Below, piece by piece: positions 8,636 to 15,665 of a stretch of DNA of 64,000 nt. The stretch is from JANWVO01 sp037446555. Lineage in GTDB: Bacteria > Acidobacteriota > Terriglobia > Bryobacterales > Bryobacteraceae. Made by a program: the position numbers and the translations under genes. The stretch is from assembly GCA_037446555.1 (NCBI GenBank), contig JBBIIK010000002.1:211031-275030 (forward strand), read 5' to 3'. Positions within the stretch are counted from its first letter, which is position 1. Each line of letters opens with the position of its first letter. Below the pieces are notes generated by a model. It had not been told where the DNA came from. It did no database searches and saw nothing but the letters and a program-made list of their open reading frames with translations.

Positions 8636-8665
8636 ATTGTAGAATCACAATCCCTTGGGGCTCAA
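8636..8665 (-). promoter_or_regulatory. Putative sigma-70 promoter of groES
   Basis: On the minus strand TTGAGC (8665-8660) and TACAAT (8641-8636) are 18 bases apart, matching four and five of six consensus positions. This would give a leader of roughly 80 bases before the groES ATG. Confidence 0.55.
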
Positions 8666-8785
8666 CAGGAAGCGCCGCCCGCAGGCGCCCGATTTGAGGC
8701 CCGCGGCCAGCCTCTGGCCCGCCACCCGCTCCGCAATCTATTGATACCACTAGTACTTCTTTGCAGATGTCCGGCGGGCCCTTTT

Positions 8786-8794
8786 TGGTATAAT
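8786..8794 (+). promoter_or_regulatory. Extended -10 promoter upstream of the structured leader
   Basis: TGGTATAAT is a perfect -10 hexamer (8789-8794) with the extended TGn motif. There is no convincing -35 at 16-18 bases, consistent with an extended -10 promoter. Transcription would start near 8801, about 290 bases before the next start codon. Confidence 0.65.
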
Positions 8795-8800
8795 GGTAGA

Positions 8801-9089
8801 TGTCTTTGGGCTGCGGGCGTTGCGCCCGCAGGGGCGCGCCGGAGAGGGCGCGCCGGAGGAGCCGGTTCGCAGCGACCGGAACCCGGACGAGAGATCCGGG
8901 CCCTGCGAACCATGCGACAACCGGCAAGGAGCCTCGACACAGAGGCGTGATTGCGAGCGGCACAGCCGACCCTTGCCAGCCCCGGCCCCGGAGCCGGCGC
9001 CGTGAACGATCCAGCGGCACACCCTCGGACTGTCTGTGTGCTCAGACCATGCAACCGGCTGGAAACAAACAGGGGAGGAAGATCGCTTG
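8801..9089 (+). ncRNA. Long structured 5' leader, possible cis-regulatory RNA
   Basis: The 290 bases between the extended -10 promoter and ATG 9090 hold no credible gene but several helices. CTGCGGGCG/CGCCCGCAG (8811-8831) has 9 pairs. GGTTCGCAG (8864-8872) pairs with CTGCGAACC (8903-8911) and encloses a CCCGGA/TCCGGG hairpin (8882-8900). GCCTC/GAGGC lies at 8931-8946. A tandem direct repeat GGGCGCGCCGGAG occurs at 8832 and 8846. GCCGGTT (8861-8867) can instead pair with AACCGGC (8919-8925), which excludes part of the 9-pair helix, as in a switch. I could not match it to a known riboswitch: the c-di-AMP (ydaO) core, often found before cell-wall hydrolases, is absent. Confidence 0.45.
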
Positions 9090-9590
9090 ATGTCCGGAAA
9101 GCTCACCCGCAGTGTGATCCTGATGGCAGGGCTGCTCCTGGTCCAGCAGCCCGCCGACCCCGGTCCCAGGCCGCAACCGGCAGGGCCCGACCCTCGTGAC
9201 CCACGCCTGTTCTGCGTGCGGCAGTTCTTCCTGTCCAGAGACTGCCCCGCCCACGTCTACGCCCCGGACTTCATCGCCGCCGCCGACGAAAACGGCCTTG
9301 ACTGGCGCCTGCTGCCCAGCATCTCGTTCGTCGAATCCACCGGCGGCAAGGAAGCGCGCAACAATAACATGTTCGGTTGGGACAATTGCGACCAGTGGTT
9401 CTCCACGTCCCGCGAAGGAATCTACCATGTTGCTGGCAGGCTGGGCAATTCGCCGCTGTACCGCAACAAGCCGCTCGCCCAGATTCTCCGCACCTACAAC
9501 CCGAATCCCGAGTACGCGCGCGTGGTTCAACGCGTCATGAACCAGCTGGGCCCTGCCCACCTCGTGGGCGCCGGGAGCCTGGCGCGTTAG
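9090..9590 (+). CDS. Secreted muramidase/glucosaminidase-like protein
   Basis: A 166-residue product with an N-terminal signal-like helix (KLTRSVILMAGLLLV) and a lysozyme-like core. LLPSISFVESTGG supplies a candidate catalytic Glu followed by NNNMFGWDN, the pattern of glucosaminidase and lytic-transglycosylase domains that cut peptidoglycan glycan strands. Two cysteine pairs are possible (FCVRQFFLSRDC). ATG 9090 has GGGGAGGA about 10 bases upstream. The gene stands alone behind an unusually long structured leader, which suggests control at the RNA level. The fold assignment is from motifs only, and the exact bond cut is not known. Confidence 0.65.
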   Translation: MSGKLTRSVILMAGLLLVQQPADPGPRPQPAGPDPRDPRLFCVRQFFLSRDCPAHVYAPDFIAAADENGLDWRLLPSISFVESTGGKEARNNNMFGWDNCDQWFSTSREGIYHVAGRLGNSPLYRNKPLAQILRTYNPNPEYARVVQRVMNQLGPAHLVGAGSLAR

Positions 9591-9602
9591 CCTATCTGCA
9601 CC

Positions 9603-9618
9603 CGGGCGCCTGCGCCCG
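9603..9618 (+). terminator. GC hairpin after the muramidase-like gene
   Basis: CGGGCGC and GCGCCCG form a compact inverted repeat 12 bases after the stop codon. No T-run follows, so it is at best a weak or Rho-assisted terminator. Confidence 0.3.
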
Positions 9619-9657
9619 TCAAGACAGAACAAAACGGCTCCGTTTCAGGGAGGGTGG

Positions 9658-9663
9658 TATACT
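9658..9663 (+). promoter_or_regulatory. Putative -10 element before the PIN/TRAM gene
   Basis: TATACT matches five of six -10 positions and lies 69 bases upstream of the GTG start at 9733. No good -35 is seen. Confidence 0.4.
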
Positions 9664-9732
9664 CAATCCGCGGCAGCCGCGTCTATACGCGCAGGACGGC
9701 TGCCGCCGTCAGTCCGTTTGCAGGAGTTGCCA

Positions 9733-10821
9733 GTGTACGATCTGTTGCTCATCCGGGCGGTTTTCGTGCTCATCCTGGCAACTGCGGCCTGGTACCTTCA
9801 ACCTTTGGGGCTCGCTCCACTGCCTGGCGCGGCCGCGGGCGCTATTCTCGGGGCGCTAATCGTGCTTGCGGAGATCCGCCTGAAGCAGGTGAGCCTGAAG
9901 AGACTGATCGGGGCCGCAGTCGGCTCGGTTCTGGGCATTGTAGGCGCCTTTCTCATCGCACTTGTCATCTCGTGGGCCTTGCCCGGCTCGCGAGGCACGG
10001 TCTCATTCTTCCAACTGCTGATCCTTCTCGTGATGGCTTACGTCGGCCTGGTCGTTGGCGCGGCCAAGGGCGACATGCTTAACCTCTCTGCTCTGGGCGG
10101 ACTGTTCGGGGGCGAAAAAGCCCAGAAACAGCCCTTCAAGATCCTCGACACCAGCGTCATCATCGACGGCCGCATCGCCGACATCGCCGAAACCGGCTTT
10201 CTCGACGGCACCCTCGTGGTGCCGCAGTTCGTCCTTCGAGAACTTCAATTGGTGGCCGACTCTGCCGACTCGATGAAGCGCAACCGCGGCCGCCGCGGCC
10301 TGGACGTCCTCCAACGCCTCCAGAAGATGGCCCACCTCAACGTGCAGATCCTTGAGGACGACTATCCACACATCCGCGAGGTGGACCTGAAGCTCATCGA
10401 ACTGGCCCGCGCATACGACTGCAAAGTCATCACCAACGACTTCAACCTCAACAAGGTGGCCCAGTTGCACGGCGTCGAGGTGCTCAACATCAACGAGCTG
10501 GCCAACGCGCTGAAGCCCATCGTCCTGCCCGGCGAGACGATGCGTGTGTTTATCCTCAAGGAAGGCAAGGAGTACAACCAGGGCGTCGCCTACCTTGACG
10601 ACGGCACCATGGTGGTGGTGGACAACGCCAGGAAGATGATCTCAAAGACGATCGACATCTCCGTCACCAGCGTTCTCCAGACACAAGCCGGAAAGATGAT
10701 CTTCGGACGCTTCGACGAGCGGATGCATCACGTCTATGACAAGCCGCCGGCGCCGGAGCGCTCCAGCCGCAGCGCCGATGCCGCGCCTGCGGAGAGGTCC
10801 GCCGCCCCGCCCCGCGGCTGA
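9733..10821 (+). CDS. YacL-type membrane PIN/TRAM domain protein
   Basis: Three to four membrane helices occupy the first ~105 residues. A PIN nuclease-like domain follows, with ILDTSVIIDGRI (first acidic residue), FVLRELQ and ITNDFNLN (further acidic positions) between about residues 130 and 250. A TRAM RNA-binding domain (MRVFILKEGKEYNQGVAYLD and onward) lies at about 270-325, and the tail is low complexity. This is the YacL architecture, found in many genomes before ispD. GTG 9733 has AGGAG at 6 bases; the TTG at 9718 would place that site inside the gene. The job is probably RNA processing at the membrane, which is inferred. ispD begins 36 bases downstream. Confidence 0.85.
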   Translation: MYDLLLIRAVFVLILATAAWYLQPLGLAPLPGAAAGAILGALIVLAEIRLKQVSLKRLIGAAVGSVLGIVGAFLIALVISWALPGSRGTVSFFQLLILLVMAYVGLVVGAAKGDMLNLSALGGLFGGEKAQKQPFKILDTSVIIDGRIADIAETGFLDGTLVVPQFVLRELQLVADSADSMKRNRGRRGLDVLQRLQKMAHLNVQILEDDYPHIREVDLKLIELARAYDCKVITNDFNLNKVAQLHGVEVLNINELANALKPIVLPGETMRVFILKEGKEYNQGVAYLDDGTMVVVDNARKMISKTIDISVTSVLQTQAGKMIFGRFDERMHHVYDKPPAPERSSRSADAAPAERSAAPPRG

Positions 10822-10857
10822 CAGCCAGCGGAGCCCGGCAACCACCCAGCGAATTCC

Positions 10858-11577
10858 ATGAAAGTCTCCGTCATCCTCCCCGCCGCCGGCCTCGGCACCA
10901 GGATGCGCGCCGCCGCCGAGAGCACGGGTACCAGCCGCAAGCAGTTCATGCTCCTCGAGGGTGTCCCTATCCTCATCCACACCGTCCGCAAGTTCGTCGC
11001 CTCTTGCCACGTCTCCGAAGTCGTCATCGCCCTCCGCCAGGAGGACATCCCGTGGGTGGAGGAGATGATCGCTCACGAGAAGTTCCCCAAACCGGTTTGC
11101 TGCGTGGAGGGCGGCGAGACGCGGCAGGAGTCGGTCGCCAACGCCTTGGCCTCGCTCGGTCCGGACGTCGACCTTGTGGCCGTGCACGACGCAGTCCGCC
11201 CGTTCGTCTCCCAGGAGATCATCTCCGCCGTCATCCTCGAGGCGGCGCACCACGAGGCGGCTATCGCCGGCATCGTCCCGGTCGACACCGTCAAGCAGGT
11301 CCACCGTCACGTTGTCCGCGGCACCCTGAACCGTGACCGGCTGGTTCTGGCCCAGACTCCTCAGGTCTTCCAGGCGCCCATCCTCCGCCAGGCGTTCGCC
11401 CGCGCCCGCGAGGACGGCTTCACCGGCACCGACGAATCCAGCCTCGTCGAACGCCTCGAAACGGTCGAGATCCGCGTTGTGCCCGGCTCGGACCGCAACA
11501 TCAAGATCACCCGCCCCTCCGACATGGAACTCGCCGAGCTGTTCCTCTCGCTCGAGCGCGAACAGGAGGCCGGCTGA
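10858..11577 (+). CDS. ispD: 2-C-methyl-D-erythritol 4-phosphate cytidylyltransferase
   Basis: This enzyme joins CTP and methylerythritol 4-phosphate in the non-mevalonate isoprenoid pathway. The nucleotide-binding start VILPAAGLGTRM is followed by SRKQFMLLEG, and VAVHDAVRPFV near residue 105 is the IspD signature. Length (239) is normal. Its stop TGA overlaps the ispF ATG by one base, so the two pathway genes are coupled. Confidence 0.96.
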   Translation: MKVSVILPAAGLGTRMRAAAESTGTSRKQFMLLEGVPILIHTVRKFVASCHVSEVVIALRQEDIPWVEEMIAHEKFPKPVCCVEGGETRQESVANALASLGPDVDLVAVHDAVRPFVSQEIISAVILEAAHHEAAIAGIVPVDTVKQVHRHVVRGTLNRDRLVLAQTPQVFQAPILRQAFARAREDGFTGTDESSLVERLETVEIRVVPGSDRNIKITRPSDMELAELFLSLEREQEAG

Positions 11578-12056
11578 TGGATCTCCGCATCGGGCTCGGC
11601 TGGGACAACCACCGCCTTGCCCCGGGACGCGCGCTCATCCTCGGAGGCGTGCGCATTCCTTGCGAATTCGGCTTCGAAGCGCACTCGGACGGCGACGTGC
11701 TCCTCCACGCCGTCACCGACGCCCTCCTCGGCGCGCTCGCCCTCGGCGACATCGGCATGCACTTCCCCGACTCCGATCCCCGCTGGAAAGACTGCGATTC
11801 GGGCGTCTTCCTGCGCCACGCCGCCTCGCTCGCCCGCGAGCGCGGCTACCGCATTTCGAACGTCGACGCTACGGTCATCCTGCAGCGCCCCAAGCTGAAG
11901 GACCACCGCGGCGCCATCCGCGCCAACCTCGCCTCCCTGCTCTCGCTCGAGCTGGAGCGGGTCTCGGTGAAGTTCAAGACCGCGGAACTGGTCGGCCCAG
12001 TGGGTGAGGGCAAGTCCGGCGAAGCGCAGGCTGCCGCGCTGCTCATTCGGGATTGA
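11577..12056 (+). CDS. ispF: 2-C-methyl-D-erythritol 2,4-cyclodiphosphate synthase
   Basis: IspF makes the cyclic diphosphate two steps after IspD. Metal ligands appear in GLGWDNHRL (Asp and His near residue 10) and EAHSDGDVLLHAVTDALLGA carries the third His; the substrate loop GDIGMHFPDSDP follows. The length of 159 is typical for a trimeric stand-alone enzyme. Its 3' end overlaps folK on the other strand by 14 bases. Confidence 0.96.
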   Translation: MDLRIGLGWDNHRLAPGRALILGGVRIPCEFGFEAHSDGDVLLHAVTDALLGALALGDIGMHFPDSDPRWKDCDSGVFLRHAASLARERGYRISNVDATVILQRPKLKDHRGAIRANLASLLSLELERVSVKFKTAELVGPVGEGKSGEAQAAALLIRD

Positions 12057-12558
12057 GCAGATCCGCGCCCCACCGCGCGTCTTCCACCTCTGCCACCACG
12101 GCGCTGTCTTCCAGGCCGGCCAGCAACTCCTCCACCGTCTTCCCCAGCAGCGGGTGCCGGCACCCGGGCGCAACCGCCGCCAGAGGCGCAAGTACAAACC
12201 GCCGCAGATGCATCCTCGGGTGCGGTACGGCGATCCCCTCTTCTTCGATCACCTCTTCCCCGTATAGCAGCAGATCCAGGTCCAGCGTACGCGGCCCATC
12301 CTTCTCGCGCCTCACGCGCCCGCGTTCCGCCTCCGCCTCCAGGAGCGTGCGAAGGAGTTCCCGCGCCGGAAGCGCCGTCTCCAGCTTCACCACCGCGTTC
12401 AGAAACGCGGGCTGCTCGCGCAGCCCCACCGGCTCGGTTTCATACAGCGGAGACACCGCCAGCAAACGCCCTGCGCGCCGCAGCGCAACCAGCGCGGCAC
12501 GCAGGTGCCCGCGCCTGTCGCCCAGATTCGACCCCAGAGCCACGCACGCCTCAACCAC
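12043..12558 (-). CDS. folK: HPPK, hydroxymethyldihydropterin pyrophosphokinase
   Basis: The protein begins VEACVALGSNLGDR, the pterin-binding start of HPPK, and has GPRTLDLDLLLYGEEV with the two magnesium-binding aspartates and VPHPRMHLRRFVLAPL, the family signature. It pyrophosphorylates 6-hydroxymethyl-dihydropterin in folate synthesis. The start is GTG 12558, overlapping the folB stop by 8 bases. It is the last gene of the minus-strand run that begins with the FtsK-type module. Confidence 0.95.
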   Translation of the reverse strand: MVEACVALGSNLGDRRGHLRAALVALRRAGRLLAVSPLYETEPVGLREQPAFLNAVVKLETALPARELLRTLLEAEAERGRVRREKDGPRTLDLDLLLYGEEVIEEEGIAVPHPRMHLRRFVLAPLAAVAPGCRHPLLGKTVEELLAGLEDSAVVAEVEDARWGADLLNPE

Positions 12559-12913
12559 TCCGGCGCCTCACGATCTCGACTCCCGCCCACTCCACACCAT
12601 GCGCCCGCAGCGCCCCCGGCTTGCGCACAAGCACGCGGGCTTCCTCTGCGGGAAAGCCCTCCAGCATTGCGGAGGCGATCCTCTCCGCCAGCGTCTCCAC
12701 GAGCGCGTACGGCTGCCGCCTCGCCAGCCCGTCCACGAGCCGCCAGACTTCCGCGTAGTCCACCGAAAGCCGCAGATCGTCCGTTCGTGCCGCGTCTCGC
12801 ACATCCAGCGCCAGCTCCACATCGACCACCAGCTCCTGCGGGCGCGTCCGCTCTTCTTCGGTCACCCCGATCCGCGCCTCCAGCCTCGCCCCGTGCAGGA
12901 TCACCTTGTCCAT
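12551..12913 (-). CDS. folB: Dihydroneopterin aldolase
   Basis: A 120-residue protein with the FolB pattern: DKVILHGARLEARIGVTEEE at the start, LSVDYAEVWRLV, ALVETLAERIA carrying the active-site Glu, and VRKPGAL near the end. It cleaves dihydroneopterin to hydroxymethyl-dihydropterin. It overlaps folP by 13 bases and folK by 8. Confidence 0.95.
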   Translation of the reverse strand: MDKVILHGARLEARIGVTEEERTRPQELVVDVELALDVRDAARTDDLRLSVDYAEVWRLVDGLARRQPYALVETLAERIASAMLEGFPAEEARVLVRKPGALRAHGVEWAGVEIVRRRSG

Positions 12914-13704
12914 TCCTGCCCCCGCACTGCGTCCACCACGCTCAGCGCCTTCTTCACCGCCCGCACGTCATGCACACGCACCACCGAGGCTCCGTTCCAC
13001 GCGCCCAGTACCGCCGCGGCGATCGTCCCCTCGAGCCGCTCTCCCACGTCCTCCATTCCCGGCAGAACGCCCAGAAACGATTTGCGCGACGGTCCGATCA
13101 GGACCGGGCAGCCCAGCGCGCGCATCTCCCCGAGCCGCCACAGGATCTCGAAACTTTGCGCCGGGGTCTTGGCGAAGCCGATTCCCGGATCCACGTAGAT
13201 CTCGCGCACGCCCGCCTGCCGCGCCTGCTCCACGCGGGGACGCAGCTCCTCGCAGATCTCCTTCATCAAGTCGGTGTACGACGCGTGCTGCGGCATCGTC
13301 AGCGGCGTGCCCCGCATATGCATGATCACGACGCCCGCCCCCGCTGCCGCCGCCACGCGCGCCATCTCGGGATCCGACAGCCCGCTGACGTCATTCACGA
13401 GCGTCGCCCCCGCCTGCAGGCACGCCGCCGCCACCCGCGGCTTCGTCGTGTCCACCGACACCCGCACGCGCGGGTCCAGCGCCAGCAGCTCCACCACTGG
13501 CGCCACCCGCCTGAGCTCCACCTCTTCAGGCACCGGCAAAGCCCCGGGACGCGTGCTCTCGCCGCCCACATCCACGATGTCCGCGCCCTCCGAAATCAGC
13601 CGCCGCGCCTCTTCCACCGCCTCCTCCGGCGTGGCGAACCGCCCGCCGTCGGAAAACGAGTCCGGCGTCACGTTCAGCACCCCCATCACCAGCGTCCGGC
13701 TCAT
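12901..13704 (-). CDS. folP: Dihydropteroate synthase
   Basis: DHPS condenses hydroxymethyl-dihydropterin pyrophosphate with p-aminobenzoate. The conserved VMGVLNVTPDSFSDGGRF is at residues 6-23, with DVGGESTRPGA, NDVSG, MHMRGTP and PSRKSFLG further on. ATG 13704 is chosen because homology starts there; the frame is open for 35 more codons inside the FtsK gene. The start overlaps the FtsK stop as ATGA, so folate synthesis genes are translationally coupled to the FtsK-nuclease gene, which is unusual. Confidence 0.95.
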   Translation of the reverse strand: MSRTLVMGVLNVTPDSFSDGGRFATPEEAVEEARRLISEGADIVDVGGESTRPGALPVPEEVELRRVAPVVELLALDPRVRVSVDTTKPRVAAACLQAGATLVNDVSGLSDPEMARVAAAAGAGVVIMHMRGTPLTMPQHASYTDLMKEICEELRPRVEQARQAGVREIYVDPGIGFAKTPAQSFEILWRLGEMRALGCPVLIGPSRKSFLGVLPGMEDVGERLEGTIAAAVLGAWNGASVVRVHDVRAVKKALSVVDAVRGQEWTR

Positions 13705-15665
13705 GCCGCTCCTCCCGCGCCGCGCGCGGCTGCGCCCAGATACTTGGCACGTGATTCGGGATCGAGCAGCGGCGCCTGCAACCGCACCGGCTCTCCTCCC
13801 GCGCTCCACAGCAGATCCCCGTTGCCCAACAGGTTCTCCGCGCCCGCCACGCCCAGCACCAGCCGGGATTCAATCGCCTCCACCACTCGCAGGCAGACGC
13901 GTCCCGGCAGGTTCGCCTTCAGCACGCCCGTCACCACATCCCGGCTGGCGCGCTGCGTCGCCAGCACCAGATGAATCCCCGCCGCCCGAGCCTTCGCCCC
14001 CAGCCTCGCGATCCGCGCCTCCAGCTCCCGCCGCGCGCCCGCCGCCTGCACCAGGTCCGAATACTCATCGCAGAGGGTCACGATTCGCGGCGGCGCATCC
14101 CTCCCTGCCCGCTTCCATGCGGAGAGGTCAGGCAACCCGCGTTCCTCCAGGGCACGGTAACGCCGCTCCATCTCCTCCACCAGCGCGTCGAACGCCTCTG
14201 TCATGTTGTCTTCAGGCGGCATCAGCACCGGCAGCCGCTCCCACAGATAAGGCGAGCGGCGCAACTCCGGAAACGCCGTGCGCTTCGGGTCGATCAACAC
14301 GAGCCGCAGGTCCGCTGGCACGTGCGTGGCCATCAGCGCCGCCGCCGCCGTGCGCATCCATTCGCTCTTCCCGCTACCCGTCGCGCCCGCCACCAGCAAA
14401 TGCGGCGCCCTGCTGTCGGCCAGATCCACAAAGTGCGCCCGCCCAGCCAGGCCGACTCCAACCAGCAACGGCGCTTCCATCCGGGCCGCCTCATGGAATC
14501 TCACGGAACGGAACCACAGCGTCTCGGCGTCTTGCCGCGGAATCTCCACCAGCACGCAGCCCTCGCCCTTGCGCAGGATCGGCGCCGTTTTCAGCCCCAG
14601 TTGCAATTGCAGGTCGTGCGCTTCCGCCAGCACGCGCCTCACGCGGGTCCGCACCCCCAGCCGCACTGGCACTTGCAGGTAGGAGGGCCCGGCATGAACC
14701 AGCTCGCCCAGCTCCACGTCGTGCCCGCGCTGCTGCAACACCGCCACGGTTTTCTCCGCCAGCTTCTGATGCTCCGGGGAAACGGGCTTCGGCTTGGGCT
14801 TGCGTTCCGTCGGCGCAAGGGCTGCCTTTCTATCCTCCGTCACTCTCGCCAGCCTGCCAATCAGCTCCTCCAGCCGGTTCTGGGCCTCGGCCATCTTCGC
14901 CGCTTCGAAGACCGTCTGCCTCACTTCCGGATCGAAGCTCACCAGCGCCGCCGCCCCTCCCTCCCCGTTCATCTCCAGCATCCGGTGATACAGGCAGAGT
15001 TGCGCCACGTCCGCTTCCGGCGACACCGGGGCCAGCTTCCACTCGATCACCGCCCAGCGCCCGCTCCCGGGATCGCGGAACAGTGCGTCCAGGGTACCGC
15101 GCACCTCCACCGGCGCTTTCCATCCCGCGCGCTCCAACCGCCACGCCAAAGGCATCTCGGTCCGCGCCAGCTCCTCCGCGCCCCGCCAGCCGCGGCTGCC
15201 CTCCCACTCGATCAACCCGCGCCGGCGGCACTCCCGCAGTGCGCCCGCCAGCCATTCGGCGAAACGTTGCACGCCGCGCCACAGCCGGAGGACAGCCTCC
15301 GGGTTGTCCTCAAAGGCGGCCCGTCCAGCGGTGAGCTCCGCGCCAAGCACAGAGTCATACAGCGCCGCCGCGTAAGCCGCGGCGGCATCGCCGGCCTCCA
15401 GTCGTCCCGCATCGAACCACCTGTGCCAAACGGCGTCGCCTTCTCCACCGAGCGCCTCGGCTGCCGTGAGATGAAACAGCCTGCCCGCCTCGGCGCCGGC
15501 ACCGCCGGAGGCGCCCCCGGCCGCGCGCCAGATTTCGTCGCGGATCTCGGAGACCTGAATCGCTCTCAACTGCCCGTGCCCGCTGTCGTCAAGCCCCTCG
15601 CCGCTCAAAGAGGACCCTCGCCGGTGTCCCCACGGCGGCCACGGCATCTTCACCTTGATCCGCAC
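13701..15665 (-). CDS. FtsK/SpoIIIE-type DNA translocase fused to a PD-(D/E)XK nuclease domain
   Basis: The 654-residue protein has two parts. Residues ~40-270 look like a RecB/Cas4-type PD-(D/E)XK nuclease: GRLFHLTAAEAL (H65), GTLDALF (D193), AVIEWK (E208, K210) and QLCLYHRM (Q222, Y226). Residues ~300-640 form an FtsK motor: an alpha-like subdomain, Walker A GATGSGKS (427-434), LVLIDPKR, Walker B LCDEYSDL (D533, E534) and LVLATQRAS. There are no N-terminal membrane helices and no gamma domain, so it is not the division FtsK. GTG 15665 is supported by AGGAGGTGA at 6 bases. It overlaps the AAA gene by 77 bases and folP by 4. Pumping DNA to, or degrading it with, the attached nuclease is inferred. 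Confidence 0.85.
   Translation of the reverse strand: MRIKVKMPWPPWGHRRGSSLSGEGLDDSGHGQLRAIQVSEIRDEIWRAAGGASGGAGAEAGRLFHLTAAEALGGEGDAVWHRWFDAGRLEAGDAAAAYAAALYDSVLGAELTAGRAAFEDNPEAVLRLWRGVQRFAEWLAGALRECRRRGLIEWEGSRGWRGAEELARTEMPLAWRLERAGWKAPVEVRGTLDALFRDPGSGRWAVIEWKLAPVSPEADVAQLCLYHRMLEMNGEGGAAALVSFDPEVRQTVFEAAKMAEAQNRLEELIGRLARVTEDRKAALAPTERKPKPKPVSPEHQKLAEKTVAVLQQRGHDVELGELVHAGPSYLQVPVRLGVRTRVRRVLAEAHDLQLQLGLKTAPILRKGEGCVLVEIPRQDAETLWFRSVRFHEAARMEAPLLVGVGLAGRAHFVDLADSRAPHLLVAGATGSGKSEWMRTAAAALMATHVPADLRLVLIDPKRTAFPELRRSPYLWERLPVLMPPEDNMTEAFDALVEEMERRYRALEERGLPDLSAWKRAGRDAPPRIVTLCDEYSDLVQAAGARRELEARIARLGAKARAAGIHLVLATQRASRDVVTGVLKANLPGRVCLRVVEAIESRLVLGVAGAENLLGNGDLLWSAGGEPVRLQAPLLDPESRAKYLGAAARGAGGAA

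Noticed and set aside
8549..8760. CIRCE heat-shock operator before groES
   Set aside because: No TTAGCACTC-N9-GAGTGCTAA-like inverted repeat is present; only a sigma-70-like promoter is seen.
8801..9089. A c-di-AMP (ydaO) or c-di-GMP riboswitch in the leader
   Set aside because: The gene downstream fits ydaO control, but I do not find the conserved core (an ACCCGACAGCUAAC-like segment) or the GEMM core, so no known class is assigned.
13701..15665. Treating the FtsK gene as the chromosomal division translocase
   Set aside because: The protein lacks N-terminal membrane helices and the gamma domain, and carries a nuclease-like domain instead.
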